In this document: piece after piece, positions 35,333-45,368 of the stretch
Layout: each line of letters starts with the position of its first letter
Numbering within the stretch: position 1 is the first letter of the stretch
DNA from: Ignavibacteriota bacterium
Lineage (GTDB): Bacteria; Bacteroidota; Ignavibacteria; Tepidaquicellales; OLB5
Length of the DNA stretch: 55,441 nucleotides
Reading direction: 5' to 3'
Assembly: GCA_003820375.1 (NCBI GenBank)
Contig: RPQH01000021.1
Span: forward strand, 1-55,441
Translations under genes and position numbers: made by a program
Notes under the pieces: generated by a model
What the model was told of the DNA's origin: nothing
Database searches by the model: none
What the model saw: only the letters and a program-made list of their open reading frames with translations

Positions 35333-36631
35333 CTATTTCAATAGTACAAGCTTTTTAGTCTGTATTATGCTTCCGCTTTCCAATCTGTAAAAATAAACTC
35401 CCGAGCTTAAGCCGTCTGAAGTAAATGCTATGCTGTGTGTTCCGGGCTGTTTCAGTTCATTAACCAGCACCTTCACTTCCCTGCCAAGCATATCATATAG
35501 AGTAATCCTTACCAACGATGTTATTGGAACAGCATACTCTATAGTAGTAGCAGGATTAAACGGGTTAGGATAATTCTGCATCAATGAAAACACTGCCGGA
35601 AGATTGTTCCGGTTATTTGAAATACCAATCAGGTTATTATTATACTTATAAATTGCACCGCCAACACCAAACGCCCATCCTCTGATAGTATCAATAAATA
35701 TTGCATCATAAACCGAGTTTGTATCAGGCACTGTATATGCCATAAACGAATGACCTGAATCAAATGACCTCACAAATTCCGCTGAGAATGCTGTTGGCAC
35801 CCAAATATCGTTTAGTTTTCTAACGGCAACTCTTCTGCCGATACCAAAAAAACCTATATTGCTATCCACCCAGGTATTGCCGCCGTTTATACTGTATGCA
35901 AAAGAAGAACCATACTCAAAATCGCCGCCGGAGGTAAATGCCAGGTCTGAATTGTAATATAAACAGTCCGCCAATGGTTCGGGTGTTGTATCTGTAATAG
36001 CCCAGTTATTTCCGTAATCTGTGGTCTTCCATGCAGTACCTGCAACATCCATTACCCCTCCAACAGCAAGACCATATTGTTCATTAAGAAAATTAAATCT
36101 TGTAATGGGTAATGTATGAAAGAAAGAGCTCACCTCAAGCCTGCATCTTGTCCATGAATCTCCTGCATCGCTGGTCTTCATGATTGTACCGCTTGAACCT
36201 CCTAAGTAACCATTCAATGAATCAAGAAAATAAACAGCGTTTATAGCAATTGTAGTATCGGAATACCGGTAATTAGTCCAGGTTATTCCTCCATTGGTAG
36301 TTTTTAAAATTATCGTTCCCAATCCATAAAAGTCATTTGAAAGCGCCCATCCCAGTCTTTTATTAATAAAACAAACATCCTCAATCATGGAATTAATATT
36401 ACTGTTCTGAACAACCCAGTTAATTCCGCCGTTAGATGTATGAATTATAGCACCTGAGTCACCCACAGCCCAAATATTTAATGAATCAACAAAAGAGCAT
36501 CTGGATAAATGAGCATGCACCGGTGATGGCTGCCGAACCCAGAATTCATTCTGCGCAAAAATATCTGCTGCTGAATTTATTATAAAAAATACAAACAGCA
36601 ATTTGATAATATTTTTAAAGTAATGATTCAT
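35333..36631 (-). CDS. YCF48-like secreted protein with T9SS sorting domain (copy 1 of 3)
   Basis: 432 residues. Signal peptide (FFIINSAADIFA), then a beta-propeller with repeated TS/TTNGGxxWxxxxS units, e.g. IIHTSNGGINWVVQNS, KTTNGGITWTNY, KTSDAGDSWTRC and KTTDYGNNWAITDT, of the photosystem assembly factor YCF48/BNR type. A linker leads to NYPNPFNPATTI and the T9SS domain ending KLVLLK. It shares domain order and about half its residues by eye with the next two genes. Start overlaps the stop of copy 2 by one base (TAATG). Probably a surface or secreted protein; activity unknown. Confidence 0.9.
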   Translation of the reverse strand: MNHYFKNIIKLLFVFFIINSAADIFAQNEFWVRQPSPVHAHLSRCSFVDSLNIWAVGDSGAIIHTSNGGINWVVQNSNINSMIEDVCFINKRLGWALSNDFYGLGTIILKTTNGGITWTNYRYSDTTIAINAVYFLDSLNGYLGGSSGTIMKTSDAGDSWTRCRLEVSSFFHTLPITRFNFLNEQYGLAVGGVMDVAGTAWKTTDYGNNWAITDTTPEPLADCLYYNSDLAFTSGGDFEYGSSFAYSINGGNTWVDSNIGFFGIGRRVAVRKLNDIWVPTAFSAEFVRSFDSGHSFMAYTVPDTNSVYDAIFIDTIRGWAFGVGGAIYKYNNNLIGISNNRNNLPAVFSLMQNYPNPFNPATTIEYAVPITSLVRITLYDMLGREVKVLVNELKQPGTHSIAFTSDGLSSGVYFYRLESGSIIQTKKLVLLK

Positions 36632-37920
36632 TATTTTATTATGACCATCTTTTTTGTGCCGGTAAAATCTGCAGTTTCCAATTTATAGAAGTAAATACCC
36701 GAACTAAGCCCTTCGGAACTAACATTAATTTTATATTGACCGGGATTCATGAATTCATTCAGCAGTACTTTAATTTCTTTACCCAGTACATCATATAAAG
36801 TAATAACAATTTTCGAGGATTTCAATATCTCGAAAGAAATTGTTGTTGAAGGATTAAACGGGTTCGGATAATTCTGAAAAAGATTAGCTGAAACAGGAAC
36901 TCCGGGATTTTGAATGCCTATCTCATGTCTCGCATAATATTTTACTATTGCACCGCCTGCTCCAACACCCCATCCATGATCTTCATCTATAAATACTGCA
37001 TCATATACAGCAGAGCTGTCGGGAGCCAAAACATCCGTCCATGTTTTGCCTGTATCTGTAGTAACCATCCACAATTGAGAAAATCCAAGAGGAATCCAAA
37101 TCTCATTTGGAGTTCTAAGTGCAACACTTTGTCCTGCCCCAAAAATGCCAAGGGTGCTGTCGTGCCAGACGGCACCTCCGTTACTGCTTACCGAAAAGCT
37201 CCCCCCGTACTCGAAATCACCTCCTGCGGCAAAAGCATACTGCATGGTGTAAAATAAAACATCGTTTAAGGGTTCGGGTGTAGTATCAACCATTGTCCAG
37301 TTATAGCCATAATCGGTAGTTAACCAAATAGTACCGGCAAGGTCCATTACTCCTCCGCAAGCAAGCCCATACTGCTCGTTAAAAAAAGAAAGTCTTCTTA
37401 CCGGGAAGACAGAAAAGAAAGTACCTCCCAGTGAGCCTTTTATCCAGTTAGCGCCGCCATCAGTGGTTTTTAGAATTAAGCCGCTCATTCCTCCCAGGTA
37501 CATATTCATTGAATCCAGGAAACAAATATTAGTAATAATTAAAGTAGAATCGGGGAAACGTGCCATCGACCAATTATCACCGCCATTTGTTGTCTTTAAT
37601 ACCATAGTACCGAATGTAAGGTAATCATTCGATAAAGCCCACCCATACCTTGGATTAAGAAAACATATATCTTCAATAAAATTTTCAATACCGGAATTTT
37701 GCACTTCCCAATTTATACCGCCGTTGGATGTATGAATAATAACACCTGAATCCCCTGCTGCCCAGCCATTCAAGGTATCAACAAATGAGCACCTGAACAG
37801 CCACTTTGTTGTCGGGCTTTGCACATGAGTCCATGAGTTCTGTAAATTCTGAGATTGTGATATGTTTAATGATAGTAATAGAAAGAGTAAACTAAAAAAA
37901 ACCTTTCTTGAAGCTTTCAT
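36631..37920 (-). CDS. YCF48-like secreted protein with T9SS sorting domain (copy 2 of 3)
   Basis: 429 residues, same plan: signal peptide (LLFLLLSLNISQS), propeller units such as IIHTSNGGINWEVQNS and KTTNGGDNWSMARF, a segment TPEPLNDVLFYTMQYAFAAG shared with the other two, then QNYPNPFNPSTTI and the T9SS domain ending KKMVIIK. Copy 3 begins almost identically after the signal peptide (SPTTKWL-[FY]-[RK]-CSF). It is coupled by a 1-base overlap to copy 1 and preceded by copy 3 with 111 bases between. Confidence 0.9.
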   Translation of the reverse strand: MKASRKVFFSLLFLLLSLNISQSQNLQNSWTHVQSPTTKWLFRCSFVDTLNGWAAGDSGVIIHTSNGGINWEVQNSGIENFIEDICFLNPRYGWALSNDYLTFGTMVLKTTNGGDNWSMARFPDSTLIITNICFLDSMNMYLGGMSGLILKTTDGGANWIKGSLGGTFFSVFPVRRLSFFNEQYGLACGGVMDLAGTIWLTTDYGYNWTMVDTTPEPLNDVLFYTMQYAFAAGGDFEYGGSFSVSSNGGAVWHDSTLGIFGAGQSVALRTPNEIWIPLGFSQLWMVTTDTGKTWTDVLAPDSSAVYDAVFIDEDHGWGVGAGGAIVKYYARHEIGIQNPGVPVSANLFQNYPNPFNPSTTISFEILKSSKIVITLYDVLGKEIKVLLNEFMNPGQYKINVSSEGLSSGIYFYKLETADFTGTKKMVIIK

Positions 37921-38031
37921 ACCGGTTTTTTATTTTAAATTTATATATCAGCTTAATATAACTAATAAAGCTCAATTGTGATAGTAAAAAAGAAATAAAT
38001 ATTAATCTATTTAAGCAGTTTTATCACATTT

Positions 38032-39330
38032 TTATTTAGTAATTACCATTTTTTTAGTTGCAAAATAATCTCCTGCTTCCCCGTCGGAATCAACGACCAG
38101 CTTGTAGAAATATACACCTGAACTCAGCTCATCTGAAATTACCTCAAGTTCATAATAACCGGGAAGCTTATAATCATCAACTAATACTTTAACTTCCCTT
38201 CCCAGTACATCAAATAAAATAATTTTAACTTTAGATGATTTTAGAATCCGGTAACCGATAGTAGTTTTAGGATTAAACGGGTTCGGATAATTTTGAAATA
38301 GATTAGCAGATTCAGGTATCTTAATATTTTTTATACCTATTTCACCTTCAGGATTATATTTAAAAATTCCGCCATAGGTACCAAATGCCCATCCCCTGAG
38401 AGAGTCAATAAACACTGCATCATATATGGCGGAGCTGTCGGGTGTATTATAAGATAACCAGGAATATCCTCCATCAATGGAAACCATCCACAATTGAGAG
38501 AACCCCAGGGAAATCCACATTTCCTGTAAAGACCTGGGTGCAATACAATGTCCTGAACCGAAAATTCCAATAATGCTGTCTGCCCAATTAATACCGCCAT
38601 CAGTGCTTTTGTAGAATGCTCCTCCGTATTCATAATCACCTCCTGCGGCCAAAACAATTTGATCGTTATAAAACATAATATCATTGATAGGTTCAAGTGT
38701 GGTATCCATAATTGCCCAGTTATATCCGTAATCAGTAGTTCTCCATATCAATCCGTTAATATCAATTATACCTCCGCAGGCAAGCCCATACTGAGAATTA
38801 GAAAAAGAAAATTTTCTTATAGGAAAATATGAAAAGAAAGAAGATTCAAGAGAGCATTTTATCCAGTTAAATCCGGCATTAGTAGTTTTCAAAATAGTAC
38901 CGCTGCTTCCGCCGAAATATCCGTTTAACGAATCCAGAAAGTTCACGGTTATAAGAACTAAATTTGAATCCGGATACCGGGTCACGTTCCAGTTATTTCC
39001 GCCATTGGTCGTTTTTAAAATCATAGGTCCATAGGAGAGAAAATCATTTGATATAGCCCAGCCAAGTCTTGTATTCAGGAAAAATATATCTTCAATAAAA
39101 TAATCAATTCCTGTTTGCTGTATAACCCAGTCAGCTCCGGCATTTGAAGTATGTATAATAATGCCTGAATCACCCGCCGCCCATCCGTTCAGGGAATCGG
39201 TAAAGGAACACTTGTAAAGCCATTTTGTGGTCGGGGATGCAACACGCTGCCACTTAGGCTGCGAATACAATATATTTAACGACAGTATTAAAATTAAACA
39301 AAACAATAAAAGTTTAACAGGTAATTTCAT
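38032..39330 (-). CDS. YCF48-like secreted protein with T9SS sorting domain (copy 3 of 3)
   Basis: 432 residues. After the signal peptide (CLILILSLNILYSQ) come propeller repeats (IIHTSNAGADWVIQQT, KTTNGGNNWNVTRY, KTTNAGFNWIKC, RTTDYGYNWAIMDT) and the linker, then QNYPNPFNPKTTI and the T9SS domain. The last section has an insert DSDGEAGDYFATKK relative to copy 2. It is the most upstream of the tandem trio and probably contains the promoter-proximal start of this unit. Ligand unknown. Confidence 0.9.
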   Translation of the reverse strand: MKLPVKLLLFCLILILSLNILYSQPKWQRVASPTTKWLYKCSFTDSLNGWAAGDSGIIIHTSNAGADWVIQQTGIDYFIEDIFFLNTRLGWAISNDFLSYGPMILKTTNGGNNWNVTRYPDSNLVLITVNFLDSLNGYFGGSSGTILKTTNAGFNWIKCSLESSFFSYFPIRKFSFSNSQYGLACGGIIDINGLIWRTTDYGYNWAIMDTTLEPINDIMFYNDQIVLAAGGDYEYGGAFYKSTDGGINWADSIIGIFGSGHCIAPRSLQEMWISLGFSQLWMVSIDGGYSWLSYNTPDSSAIYDAVFIDSLRGWAFGTYGGIFKYNPEGEIGIKNIKIPESANLFQNYPNPFNPKTTIGYRILKSSKVKIILFDVLGREVKVLVDDYKLPGYYELEVISDELSSGVYFYKLVVDSDGEAGDYFATKKMVITK

Positions 39331-39513
39331 TCTGCCTTCAGGATTAATGCTTCAAACTGTAATAAATTTAATAACTTAATATAATAAATAAATATATATG
39401 ATTATAGCTAATTTAAAGCAGGTAATTTTTTCGCATATAAAGAAAAATACGGAAAAAATCAAACATTTCGGAAATAACTATAAATAATAAGAAGAAATAC
39501 TTCGTTGTTTTTA

Positions 39514-39969
39514 ATGTGGACTGTGAATATATTTGTAAATATGTTAAGTGAATTCGGTCAAATATTGACTTTCATAATCCTTGCAATTGTTTTTGTAATT
39601 GCAGGTATTCTAACAGCAAAAGTTCTCTCGCCAAAGAATCCAACGAAAGAAAAGCTAACAACTTATGAATGCGGTGAAAACCCTGTGGGCAGCCCATGGG
39701 TTAAATTCAATATAAGGTTTTACGTTATTGCACTTGTTTTCATAATTTTCGACCTTGAAGTTGTGTTTCTCTTTCCATGGGCTGTCGTTTTCAAAGATAT
39801 GGGAATGATTGCCTTTTTAGAGATGTTTGTATTTTTAGTAATACTCGGCTTAGGGTTTGTTTATCTGTGGGCAAGGGGTGACCTTGAATGGATAAGACCT
39901 GAACCCGAGATTCCCGCTTTAAAAAGAACTATTATTAAAAAAGAAGACGTACCGGCAGAGGTTAACTAA
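39514..39969 (+). CDS. nuoA: NADH-quinone oxidoreductase subunit A
   Basis: About 151 residues. Three membrane segments; [24 protein letters not shown] matches the NuoA loop and second segment, where the ECG cysteine region faces the quinone site. It forms part of the membrane arm of complex I, helping to seal the quinone channel. The charged tail [13 protein letters not shown] is longer than usual. The ATG at 39514 is chosen over a TTG at 39505; a further ATG at 39541 is possible. First gene of an eleven-gene nuo cluster. Confidence 0.95.
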   Translation: MWTVNIFVNMLSEFGQILTFIILAIVFVIAGILTAKVLSPKNPTKEKLTTYECGENPVGSPWVKFNIRFYVIALVFIIFDLEVVFLFPWAVVFKDMGMIAFLEMFVFLVILGLGFVYLWARGDLEWIRPEPEIPALKRTIIKKEDVPAEVN

Positions 39970-40004
39970 CTGCTGTTAGTAAGATTAAGAACGGATAATT
40001 ATTT

Positions 40005-40505
40005 ATGGGACTATTAAACAAACTGCAGAATCCCTTTGAGAAAAGTAATATAGTAATTACTACTGCAGATAAATTTTTCAATTGGGCAAGATTAAGCTCT
40101 CCCTGGCAGATGTTTTTCGGGCTTGCATGCTGTGCTATCGAAATGATGGCAACCAGTGCATCACATTATGATTTTGACAGGTTTGGAGTAATTCCAAGAC
40201 CCAGCCCGCGACAATGCGACCTGATTATTATTTCAGGGACGGTTACTCTGAAAATGGCTACAAGAATTAAAAGGCTATTTGAGCAGATTCCTGACCCTAA
40301 ATATATAATTTCTATGGGAAGCTGTTCAAACTGCGGCGGACCGTATTGGGAACACGGATATCATGTACTTAAAGGAGTGGACAGGGTTATTCCTGTTGAT
40401 GTTTATGTACCCGGATGCCCTCCAAGACCGGAAGCTCTTTTAAATGGTCTTTTGACCTTGCGCGAAAAGATAAGAAACGAAAGTATGGCAAAAAAGACAG
40501 CTTAA
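40005..40505 (+). CDS. nuoB: NADH-quinone oxidoreductase subunit B
   Basis: 166 residues. The four ligands of cluster N2 are present: Cys42-Cys43 in [10 protein letters not shown], Cys107 in MGSCSNCGG and Cys138 in PGCPPRPE. This subunit passes electrons from the peripheral arm to quinone. It is close to the family length. The C-terminal AKKTA is unremarkable. Located 36 bases after nuoA and 46 bases before nuoC, in the standard order. Confidence 0.97.
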   Translation: MGLLNKLQNPFEKSNIVITTADKFFNWARLSSPWQMFFGLACCAIEMMATSASHYDFDRFGVIPRPSPRQCDLIIISGTVTLKMATRIKRLFEQIPDPKYIISMGSCSNCGGPYWEHGYHVLKGVDRVIPVDVYVPGCPPRPEALLNGLLTLREKIRNESMAKKTA

Positions 40506-40551
40506 CTTTATTTTTCAGTAAAAAGACAGCTATTAATATTTTTATAAGGCT

Positions 40552-41031
40552 ATGACACCACAGGAAATTTTCGACAAATTAAAATCTAAGTTTGGGGAAT
40601 CGATTATTGATTTCAAAACCGATAAACCGGTAGATTCTTTTATTATTTGTTCACCGGATAAGATTGACGAAATTTGTTTCTATTTAAGAGATTATGAGGA
40701 ATTCCTCTTTGATTCACTTTCATGTCTCAGCGGAGTTGATTATGCTGACGGCAAGCTCGGAGTAACTTACCATCTGTTTTCTTTTCCTTTAAGACATAAA
40801 GTTATTCTGAAGGTCTTTGTTACAAAAGAAAATGCTGATGTTAAATCTGTACAGCCGGTTTGGCTTACAGCAGACTGGCACGAACGTGAAGCTTATGATC
40901 TTATAGGAATTAATTTTATCGGTCATCCGGATTTAAGAAGAATTCTGCTTCCTGATGATTGGGAAGGTCATCCTTTACGGAAAGATTACGAAGTTCCGGA
41001 GTTTTACAACGGAATGAAAGTACCTTATTGA
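40552..41031 (+). CDS. nuoC: NADH-quinone oxidoreductase subunit C
   Basis: 159 residues. The motif ADWHEREAYDLIGINFIGHPDLRRILLPDDWEGHPLRKDY is broken here into recognisable parts: W-H-E-R-E-A-Y-D and LPDDWEGHPLRKDY. These make up the 30-kDa subunit signature. It is separate from NuoD, not fused, and shortened at the N-terminus compared with fused forms. It helps anchor the quinone-binding region. A repeat-rich gap and a lipoprotein gene separate it from nuoD. Confidence 0.95.
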   Translation: MTPQEIFDKLKSKFGESIIDFKTDKPVDSFIICSPDKIDEICFYLRDYEEFLFDSLSCLSGVDYADGKLGVTYHLFSFPLRHKVILKVFVTKENADVKSVQPVWLTADWHEREAYDLIGINFIGHPDLRRILLPDDWEGHPLRKDYEVPEFYNGMKVPY

Positions 41032-41146
41032 GTTTGAAAGTTATTAATTTCTTTAAGTTTATAGCGATACCGGAAAAAAGATAATTCTTTTTCAACTTAA
41101 AAAACTCTAAGAACTTAATAAACTTAATAAACTTAAAGAACTAATT
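41032..41146. repeat. Nonamer array with inverted partner between nuoC and the lipoprotein gene
   Basis: Right part (41094-41146) contains units AACTTAATA, AACTTAATA, AACTTAAAG, 9 bp apart. Left part (41032-41060) contains the complementary TCTTTAAGTTT-type sequence. Both may pair in the mRNA. Confidence 0.6.
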
Positions 41147-41163
41147 GGTTATAACTGGATTAA

Positions 41164-41805
41164 ATGCTGATTAAATATAAAATAATATCCGATTTTTTTG
41201 CTGTTGTAATAGTAAGTACTTCTTTATTCTTTAGCTGTAACTCATCAAGCACTAAAGAAAAGGGTTCATCAGAAATTAAGATAGAATCCGGCAGCCATAA
41301 TGCTTACTTCCCTGTCAGCAATGTGAATAAATGGCAGTATATCAATGAAGCTCCCCGTGAGGAATCGGTTATTTATGATGTGAATGTAGAATCGATTAGA
41401 ACCGAAAACAAGAATTTAATAGCAGAGCTAAGCACTTTCCCTTTTTTTACAAATATCCAGGAGAAAACAAAACTGACCTTAAAAGAGAACGGTCAGATAT
41501 ATACTATTAATAAAGAGGGAAAGGAAGAGTTATTTCTTGAATCGGCAGAAAATCTGAAACAATCGGATAAATGGAAATACGGAGAGTGGGATGCAAATGT
41601 AGGAAGCACAAAAGAAGAAGTTATAACAGAAAAAGGTACTTTTAAAGATTGTATATATATAAGCTACTCGCAGTATTACACATTTGCTGCAGAATTATGG
41701 CTGGCAAAAGATGTTGGAATAGTAAAATGGGGATTTAACAGAACGAATCCCCCGACCTTAAAGCCACTATACTACGTTTTAAACAATTTGACATTAGAAA
41801 AATAA
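41164..41805 (+). CDS. Lipoprotein inserted in the nuo operon
   Basis: 213 residues. A hydrophobic N-terminus with SLFFSC matches a lipobox with lipidated Cys25. The mature part begins [17 protein letters not shown] and then [13 protein letters not shown], which recalls a family of uncharacterised lipoproteins with a central Trp-rich beta domain. It contains several Trp and Tyr ([25 protein letters not shown]). The stop and the nuoD start share one base (TAATG), so translation of nuoD is coupled to it. No complex I subunit is known in this place, so its role is open. Confidence 0.85.
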   Translation: MLIKYKIISDFFAVVIVSTSLFFSCNSSSTKEKGSSEIKIESGSHNAYFPVSNVNKWQYINEAPREESVIYDVNVESIRTENKNLIAELSTFPFFTNIQEKTKLTLKENGQIYTINKEGKEELFLESAENLKQSDKWKYGEWDANVGSTKEEVITEKGTFKDCIYISYSQYYTFAAELWLAKDVGIVKWGFNRTNPPTLKPLYYVLNNLTLEK

Positions 41806-42923
41806 TGCCTGAGATTAAATCAGAAGAAATAATCGTCAATATGGGTCCTCAGCACCCATCCACTCATGGTGTTCTTCGCCTTGAAGTTAAGCTTGACGGT
41901 GAAATAGTTGTAGATGCAATTCCCCACCTAGGGTACTTGCACAGATGTTTTGAAAAACATTGTGAAGCAATGACGTACCCGCAGATAATTCCATATACAG
42001 ACAGAATGGATTATGTTGCGGCTATGAGCATGGAATTCGGTTATGTTGAAGCATGCGAAAAACTTATGGATATTAAGGTACCAGAGCGTGTGCAATATAT
42101 CCGCGTTATTATGGCAGAGCTTCAAAGGATAGCTTCTCATATGGTTGCTATCGGAACCTATGGTAATGATATTGGAGCATTCACTCCATTCCTATTTTAC
42201 TTCAGAGACAGGGAGAAAGTACTCGAACTATTTGAGATTACCTGCGGAGCAAGATTACTTTATAATTATATGTGGATTGGCGGTCTCTCACATGATATTC
42301 CGCATAACTTTATTGAAAAGACAAGAGATTTTGTAAAATATTTCAGACCTATTATAGATGAAGTAAACAATCTGCTTGTATATAATAAGATATTTGTTGA
42401 AAGAACTGCAAACATAGGCATACTGCCGGCAGATGTTGCAATTAATACAGGTGCTTCAGGTCCTGTGCTTCGCGGCTCAGGTGTTAAGTTTGACCTGAGA
42501 AAAGATGACCCTTATTCTATTTATAACAGGTTCGATTTTGACGTTTGCATTGGAACCGGTGAGCAGGGAACAGTCGGTGATTGCTGGGACAGGAATAAAG
42601 TAAGATGCGATGAGATGGTTGAATCATTGAAGATTATTACACAGGCATTAGACCAGATGCCCGAAGGTGATATTACCGAAACATTACCAAAGCGTATTAA
42701 ACCGCCTATCGGTGAGGTTTATACAAGAACAGAAACACCAAAAGGTGAAATAGGATATTACATAATAAGTGACGGCTCAACTAGTCCGTTAAGAGTTAAA
42801 GTAAGACCTCCGTGTTTTGTAAACTTAAGCATCCTGCCATATATTACAAGAGGATATTTGATTGCGGACCTGGTAGCAATTCTCGGAAGTCTTGATATAG
42901 TTTTAGGGGAGATAGACAGATAA
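41805..42923 (+). CDS. nuoD: NADH-quinone oxidoreductase subunit D
   Basis: 372 residues. [21 protein letters not shown] is present in pieces ([11 protein letters not shown]), as are [29 protein letters not shown], and the C-terminal [16 protein letters not shown]. This 49-kDa subunit lines the quinone pocket. Length is somewhat shorter than the usual 400, mostly at the N-terminus. Start overlaps the lipoprotein stop, and the stop overlaps the start of nuoH by one base. Confidence 0.97.
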   Translation: MPEIKSEEIIVNMGPQHPSTHGVLRLEVKLDGEIVVDAIPHLGYLHRCFEKHCEAMTYPQIIPYTDRMDYVAAMSMEFGYVEACEKLMDIKVPERVQYIRVIMAELQRIASHMVAIGTYGNDIGAFTPFLFYFRDREKVLELFEITCGARLLYNYMWIGGLSHDIPHNFIEKTRDFVKYFRPIIDEVNNLLVYNKIFVERTANIGILPADVAINTGASGPVLRGSGVKFDLRKDDPYSIYNRFDFDVCIGTGEQGTVGDCWDRNKVRCDEMVESLKIITQALDQMPEGDITETLPKRIKPPIGEVYTRTETPKGEIGYYIISDGSTSPLRVKVRPPCFVNLSILPYITRGYLIADLVAILGSLDIVLGEIDR

Positions 42924-43981
42924 TGGAACAATTCTTACAAAACTTATTCGGGCAAAATAATATATTGGTCTATATTTCAATGGCCGTTCCTCCTCTTATC
43001 TTTATGATAGCTTTTGCTCTGGCTGCAGTTTATATGGAAAGAAAAGTATCTGCTCATATGCAGGACAGGCTGGGTCCAATGTTAACAGGCTGGCATGGTG
43101 TAATTCAAACTGTTGCAGATATAGTTAAGCTCCTGCAGAAGGAAGATATTATTCCGGCTGCCGCAGACAGAAAATTATTCATACTTGCTCCCTTTGTAAC
43201 ATTCATTGGTTCTTATGCTGCTTATGCATGTATTCCGTTTTCGAGTCAGTATGTAGGTTCATCGATAAGCTTAGGACTGTTTTTCATTATTGCCATTTCA
43301 TCACTAGTAAGCGTTGGCTTATTAATGGCCGGATGGGGTTCAAATAATAAGTATTCATTGTATGGTGCAATAAGGTCTGTTGCACAAATAATAAGTTATG
43401 AAATACCAACCGTACTTGTAATATTGACTATCGTGATATTAGCAGGAACAATAGACCTTCAGGCAATAGTAACAGCACAAGGCGGATGGTTCTGGAACTG
43501 GTACATATTCGGCGGCCCGGGAGGATGGGAAAAGTTAATACTTCTTCCTTTAATGCTTATATCATTTATCATTTATTATGTAACCTCGCTCGCTGAAACA
43601 AACAGGACACCATTTGATATTCCTGAAGCAGAATCAGAACTTGTTGCCGGCTATCATACAGAGTATTCCGGAATGAGGTTTGCGTTCTTCTTTTTATCTG
43701 AGTATGCAAATATGTTTGCAGTATCGGCAATAGCAGCATCATTATTTTTTGGCGGATGGCAGTCTCCATTCGGTGATTCCATTCCATTCCTTAATACACC
43801 GGTAATGCAGTTTGCATGGTTCTTATTAAAAGGTTTGTTCTTTATATTTGTGCAAATGTGGCTTAGATGGACATTGCCGAGATTACGCGTCGACCAATTG
43901 ATGTATGTTTGCTGGAAAGTTTTGATTCCGTTTGCATTTGTTAATTTACTTGCTGTAGCATTATATGTTGTGTTGAAATAA
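42923..43981 (+). CDS. nuoH: NADH-quinone oxidoreductase subunit H
   Basis: 352 residues, eight membrane segments. The quinone-site loop [15 protein letters not shown] follows segment 1. YEIPTVLV and [20 protein letters not shown] are family signatures, the second giving the charged loop next to the proton half-channel. It joins the peripheral arm to the membrane arm. Follows nuoD with a one-base overlap. Unremarkable otherwise. Confidence 0.97.
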   Translation: MEQFLQNLFGQNNILVYISMAVPPLIFMIAFALAAVYMERKVSAHMQDRLGPMLTGWHGVIQTVADIVKLLQKEDIIPAAADRKLFILAPFVTFIGSYAAYACIPFSSQYVGSSISLGLFFIIAISSLVSVGLLMAGWGSNNKYSLYGAIRSVAQIISYEIPTVLVILTIVILAGTIDLQAIVTAQGGWFWNWYIFGGPGGWEKLILLPLMLISFIIYYVTSLAETNRTPFDIPEAESELVAGYHTEYSGMRFAFFFLSEYANMFAVSAIAASLFFGGWQSPFGDSIPFLNTPVMQFAWFLLKGLFFIFVQMWLRWTLPRLRVDQLMYVCWKVLIPFAFVNLLAVALYVVLK

Positions 43982-43990
43982 TAAAAGAGT

Positions 43991-44785
43991 ATGAGTCCAA
44001 TAAAAAAATATTTTCATGATATCTGGTTAGGTCTTTATACCATTTATATTGGCATGAAGATTACCTTTGCCCATTTATTTACAAAAGCAGTAACCATCCA
44101 GTATCCTGATGAGCGGCTTCAATTGCCTGAAAGGGAACGCAATCGCCTGTTTGTTAATATGGATGATTGTATCGGATGTGACCAGTGTGCGAGAGCATGT
44201 CCTGTAAATTGTATTCATCTTGATACATTAAAAGCTGTTCCGGGTGATATTGTCGGAAGAACCGGAGTTACATCTAACGGAAAAAAGAAAGCTTTGTTTG
44301 TACCAACATTTACAATAGATATAGGAAAATGCTGTTACTGCCAGTTGTGTGTATTCCCCTGCCCTACCGAGTGCATTTATATGACAGATGTATTTGAATT
44401 CTCAGAATACAAGCGTGAGAATCTTATATATGAATTTACCGATATGACAACTGAACAGACAGCAGAAAAAAAAGCAAAGCTGGAAGTTTACACAAAAGAG
44501 CAGGATGAAAAGAAAGCAGCAGCGGCAAAAGCTGCAGCAGAGAAAAAAGCAGCCGATGCAAAAGCAGGTGCTGCACCTAAGACGGCAGTGCCTCCTAAAG
44601 CTCCTTCTGCAGTAACAAAAGCACCTGCAGCAGTTGTTGAAGAGACTTTAAAAGACCCGAAAGCTCCTGCTTCGGTAACAAAGGGTGCAAAGATTAGTCC
44701 GGTTGAGCATGAAGCACCTAAGGTTGATATTGACGATAAGAAAAAAGAAGAACCGAATGGTTCAAAACAAGACAATGGTTCTTAA
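43991..44785 (+). CDS. nuoI: NADH-quinone oxidoreductase subunit I with extended tail
   Basis: 264 residues. Two ferredoxin motifs carry clusters N6a and N6b: CIGCDQCARACP and CCYCQLCVFPCP, each C-x2-C-x2-C-x3-C-P. After about residue 160 comes an extension of about 100 residues rich in Ala, Lys, Pro and Glu (KKAAAAKAAAEKKAADAKAG, then KAPSAVTKAPAAVV, and KAPASVTKGAK) with no counterpart in ordinary NuoI. It is likely disordered. A very similar low-complexity tail could be a linker, but no domain follows it. Confidence 0.95.
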   Translation: MSPIKKYFHDIWLGLYTIYIGMKITFAHLFTKAVTIQYPDERLQLPERERNRLFVNMDDCIGCDQCARACPVNCIHLDTLKAVPGDIVGRTGVTSNGKKKALFVPTFTIDIGKCCYCQLCVFPCPTECIYMTDVFEFSEYKRENLIYEFTDMTTEQTAEKKAKLEVYTKEQDEKKAAAAKAAAEKKAADAKAGAAPKTAVPPKAPSAVTKAPAAVVEETLKDPKAPASVTKGAKISPVEHEAPKVDIDDKKKEEPNGSKQDNGS

Positions 44786-44871
44786 GTTGGAAAGTTTTAA
44801 GTATATGCCAGAATAATAATGCTTAAATAACTTAACAAACTTAAAGAACTTAAAGAACTCAAAGAACTATA
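44784..44871. repeat. Nonamer array between nuoI and nuoJ
   Basis: AACTTAAAG, AACTTAAAG, AACTCAAAG run head to tail up to just before the nuoJ start, with a complementary AAGTTGGAAAGTTTTAAG segment at 44784-44801. Same unit type as the array before the lipoprotein gene at 41164. Confidence 0.6.
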
Positions 44872-44872
44872 A

Positions 44873-45367
44873 ATGAACTACTACGAAATAATATTCTACG
44901 TTTTTGCAGTACTCACAGTTGTATCCGCAGGTGTTGTAGTATTCTCACGCAATATCATATATTCTGCATTCGCCCTGTTATTTACATTCACAGGTGTAGC
45001 CGGAATATACGTATTGCTCAATGCTGATTTTATTGCAATCACACAGCTTCTGATATATGTTGGCGGTATTATGATACTGCTTATCTTCGGTGTGATGTTA
45101 ACAACAAACGTTACCAATGTTGAAATTACTACTCAAACGTTAAAAGCATTGCCCGCTACTATTGTAGTTGCAATAGTATCAGCATTGCTTGTAAGTACAA
45201 TGGTATCTACAAAGTGGGCGGTTAAAGACCCTATTTCCGTAGAATCAACAACAATTAACCAGATAGGTGAACTGTTATTAACAAAGTATTTGCTTCCATT
45301 TGAAATTGCGTCAATTGTTTTATTGATAGCAATGATGGGAGCAGCATTTTTAGCAAGAAAGAACTAG
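44873..45367 (+). CDS. nuoJ: NADH-quinone oxidoreductase subunit J
   Basis: 164 residues with five membrane segments. The opening FYVFAVLTVVSAGVVVFSRN and the third-segment stretch QLLIYVGGIMILLIFGVML are typical of NuoJ, where a pi-bulge occurs in segment 3. It is part of the hydrophobic axis that transmits motion to the antiporter subunits. The stop is one base from the nuoK start. Preceded by the repeat array. Confidence 0.95.
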   Translation: MNYYEIIFYVFAVLTVVSAGVVVFSRNIIYSAFALLFTFTGVAGIYVLLNADFIAITQLLIYVGGIMILLIFGVMLTTNVTNVEITTQTLKALPATIVVAIVSALLVSTMVSTKWAVKDPISVESTTINQIGELLLTKYLLPFEIASIVLLIAMMGAAFLARKN

Positions 45368-45368
45368 T

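Noticed and set aside
44488..44775. Minus-strand frame opposite the NuoI tail
   Set aside because: An Ala/Ser/Phe-rich mirror of the Ala/Lys-rich tail, with no features of its own.
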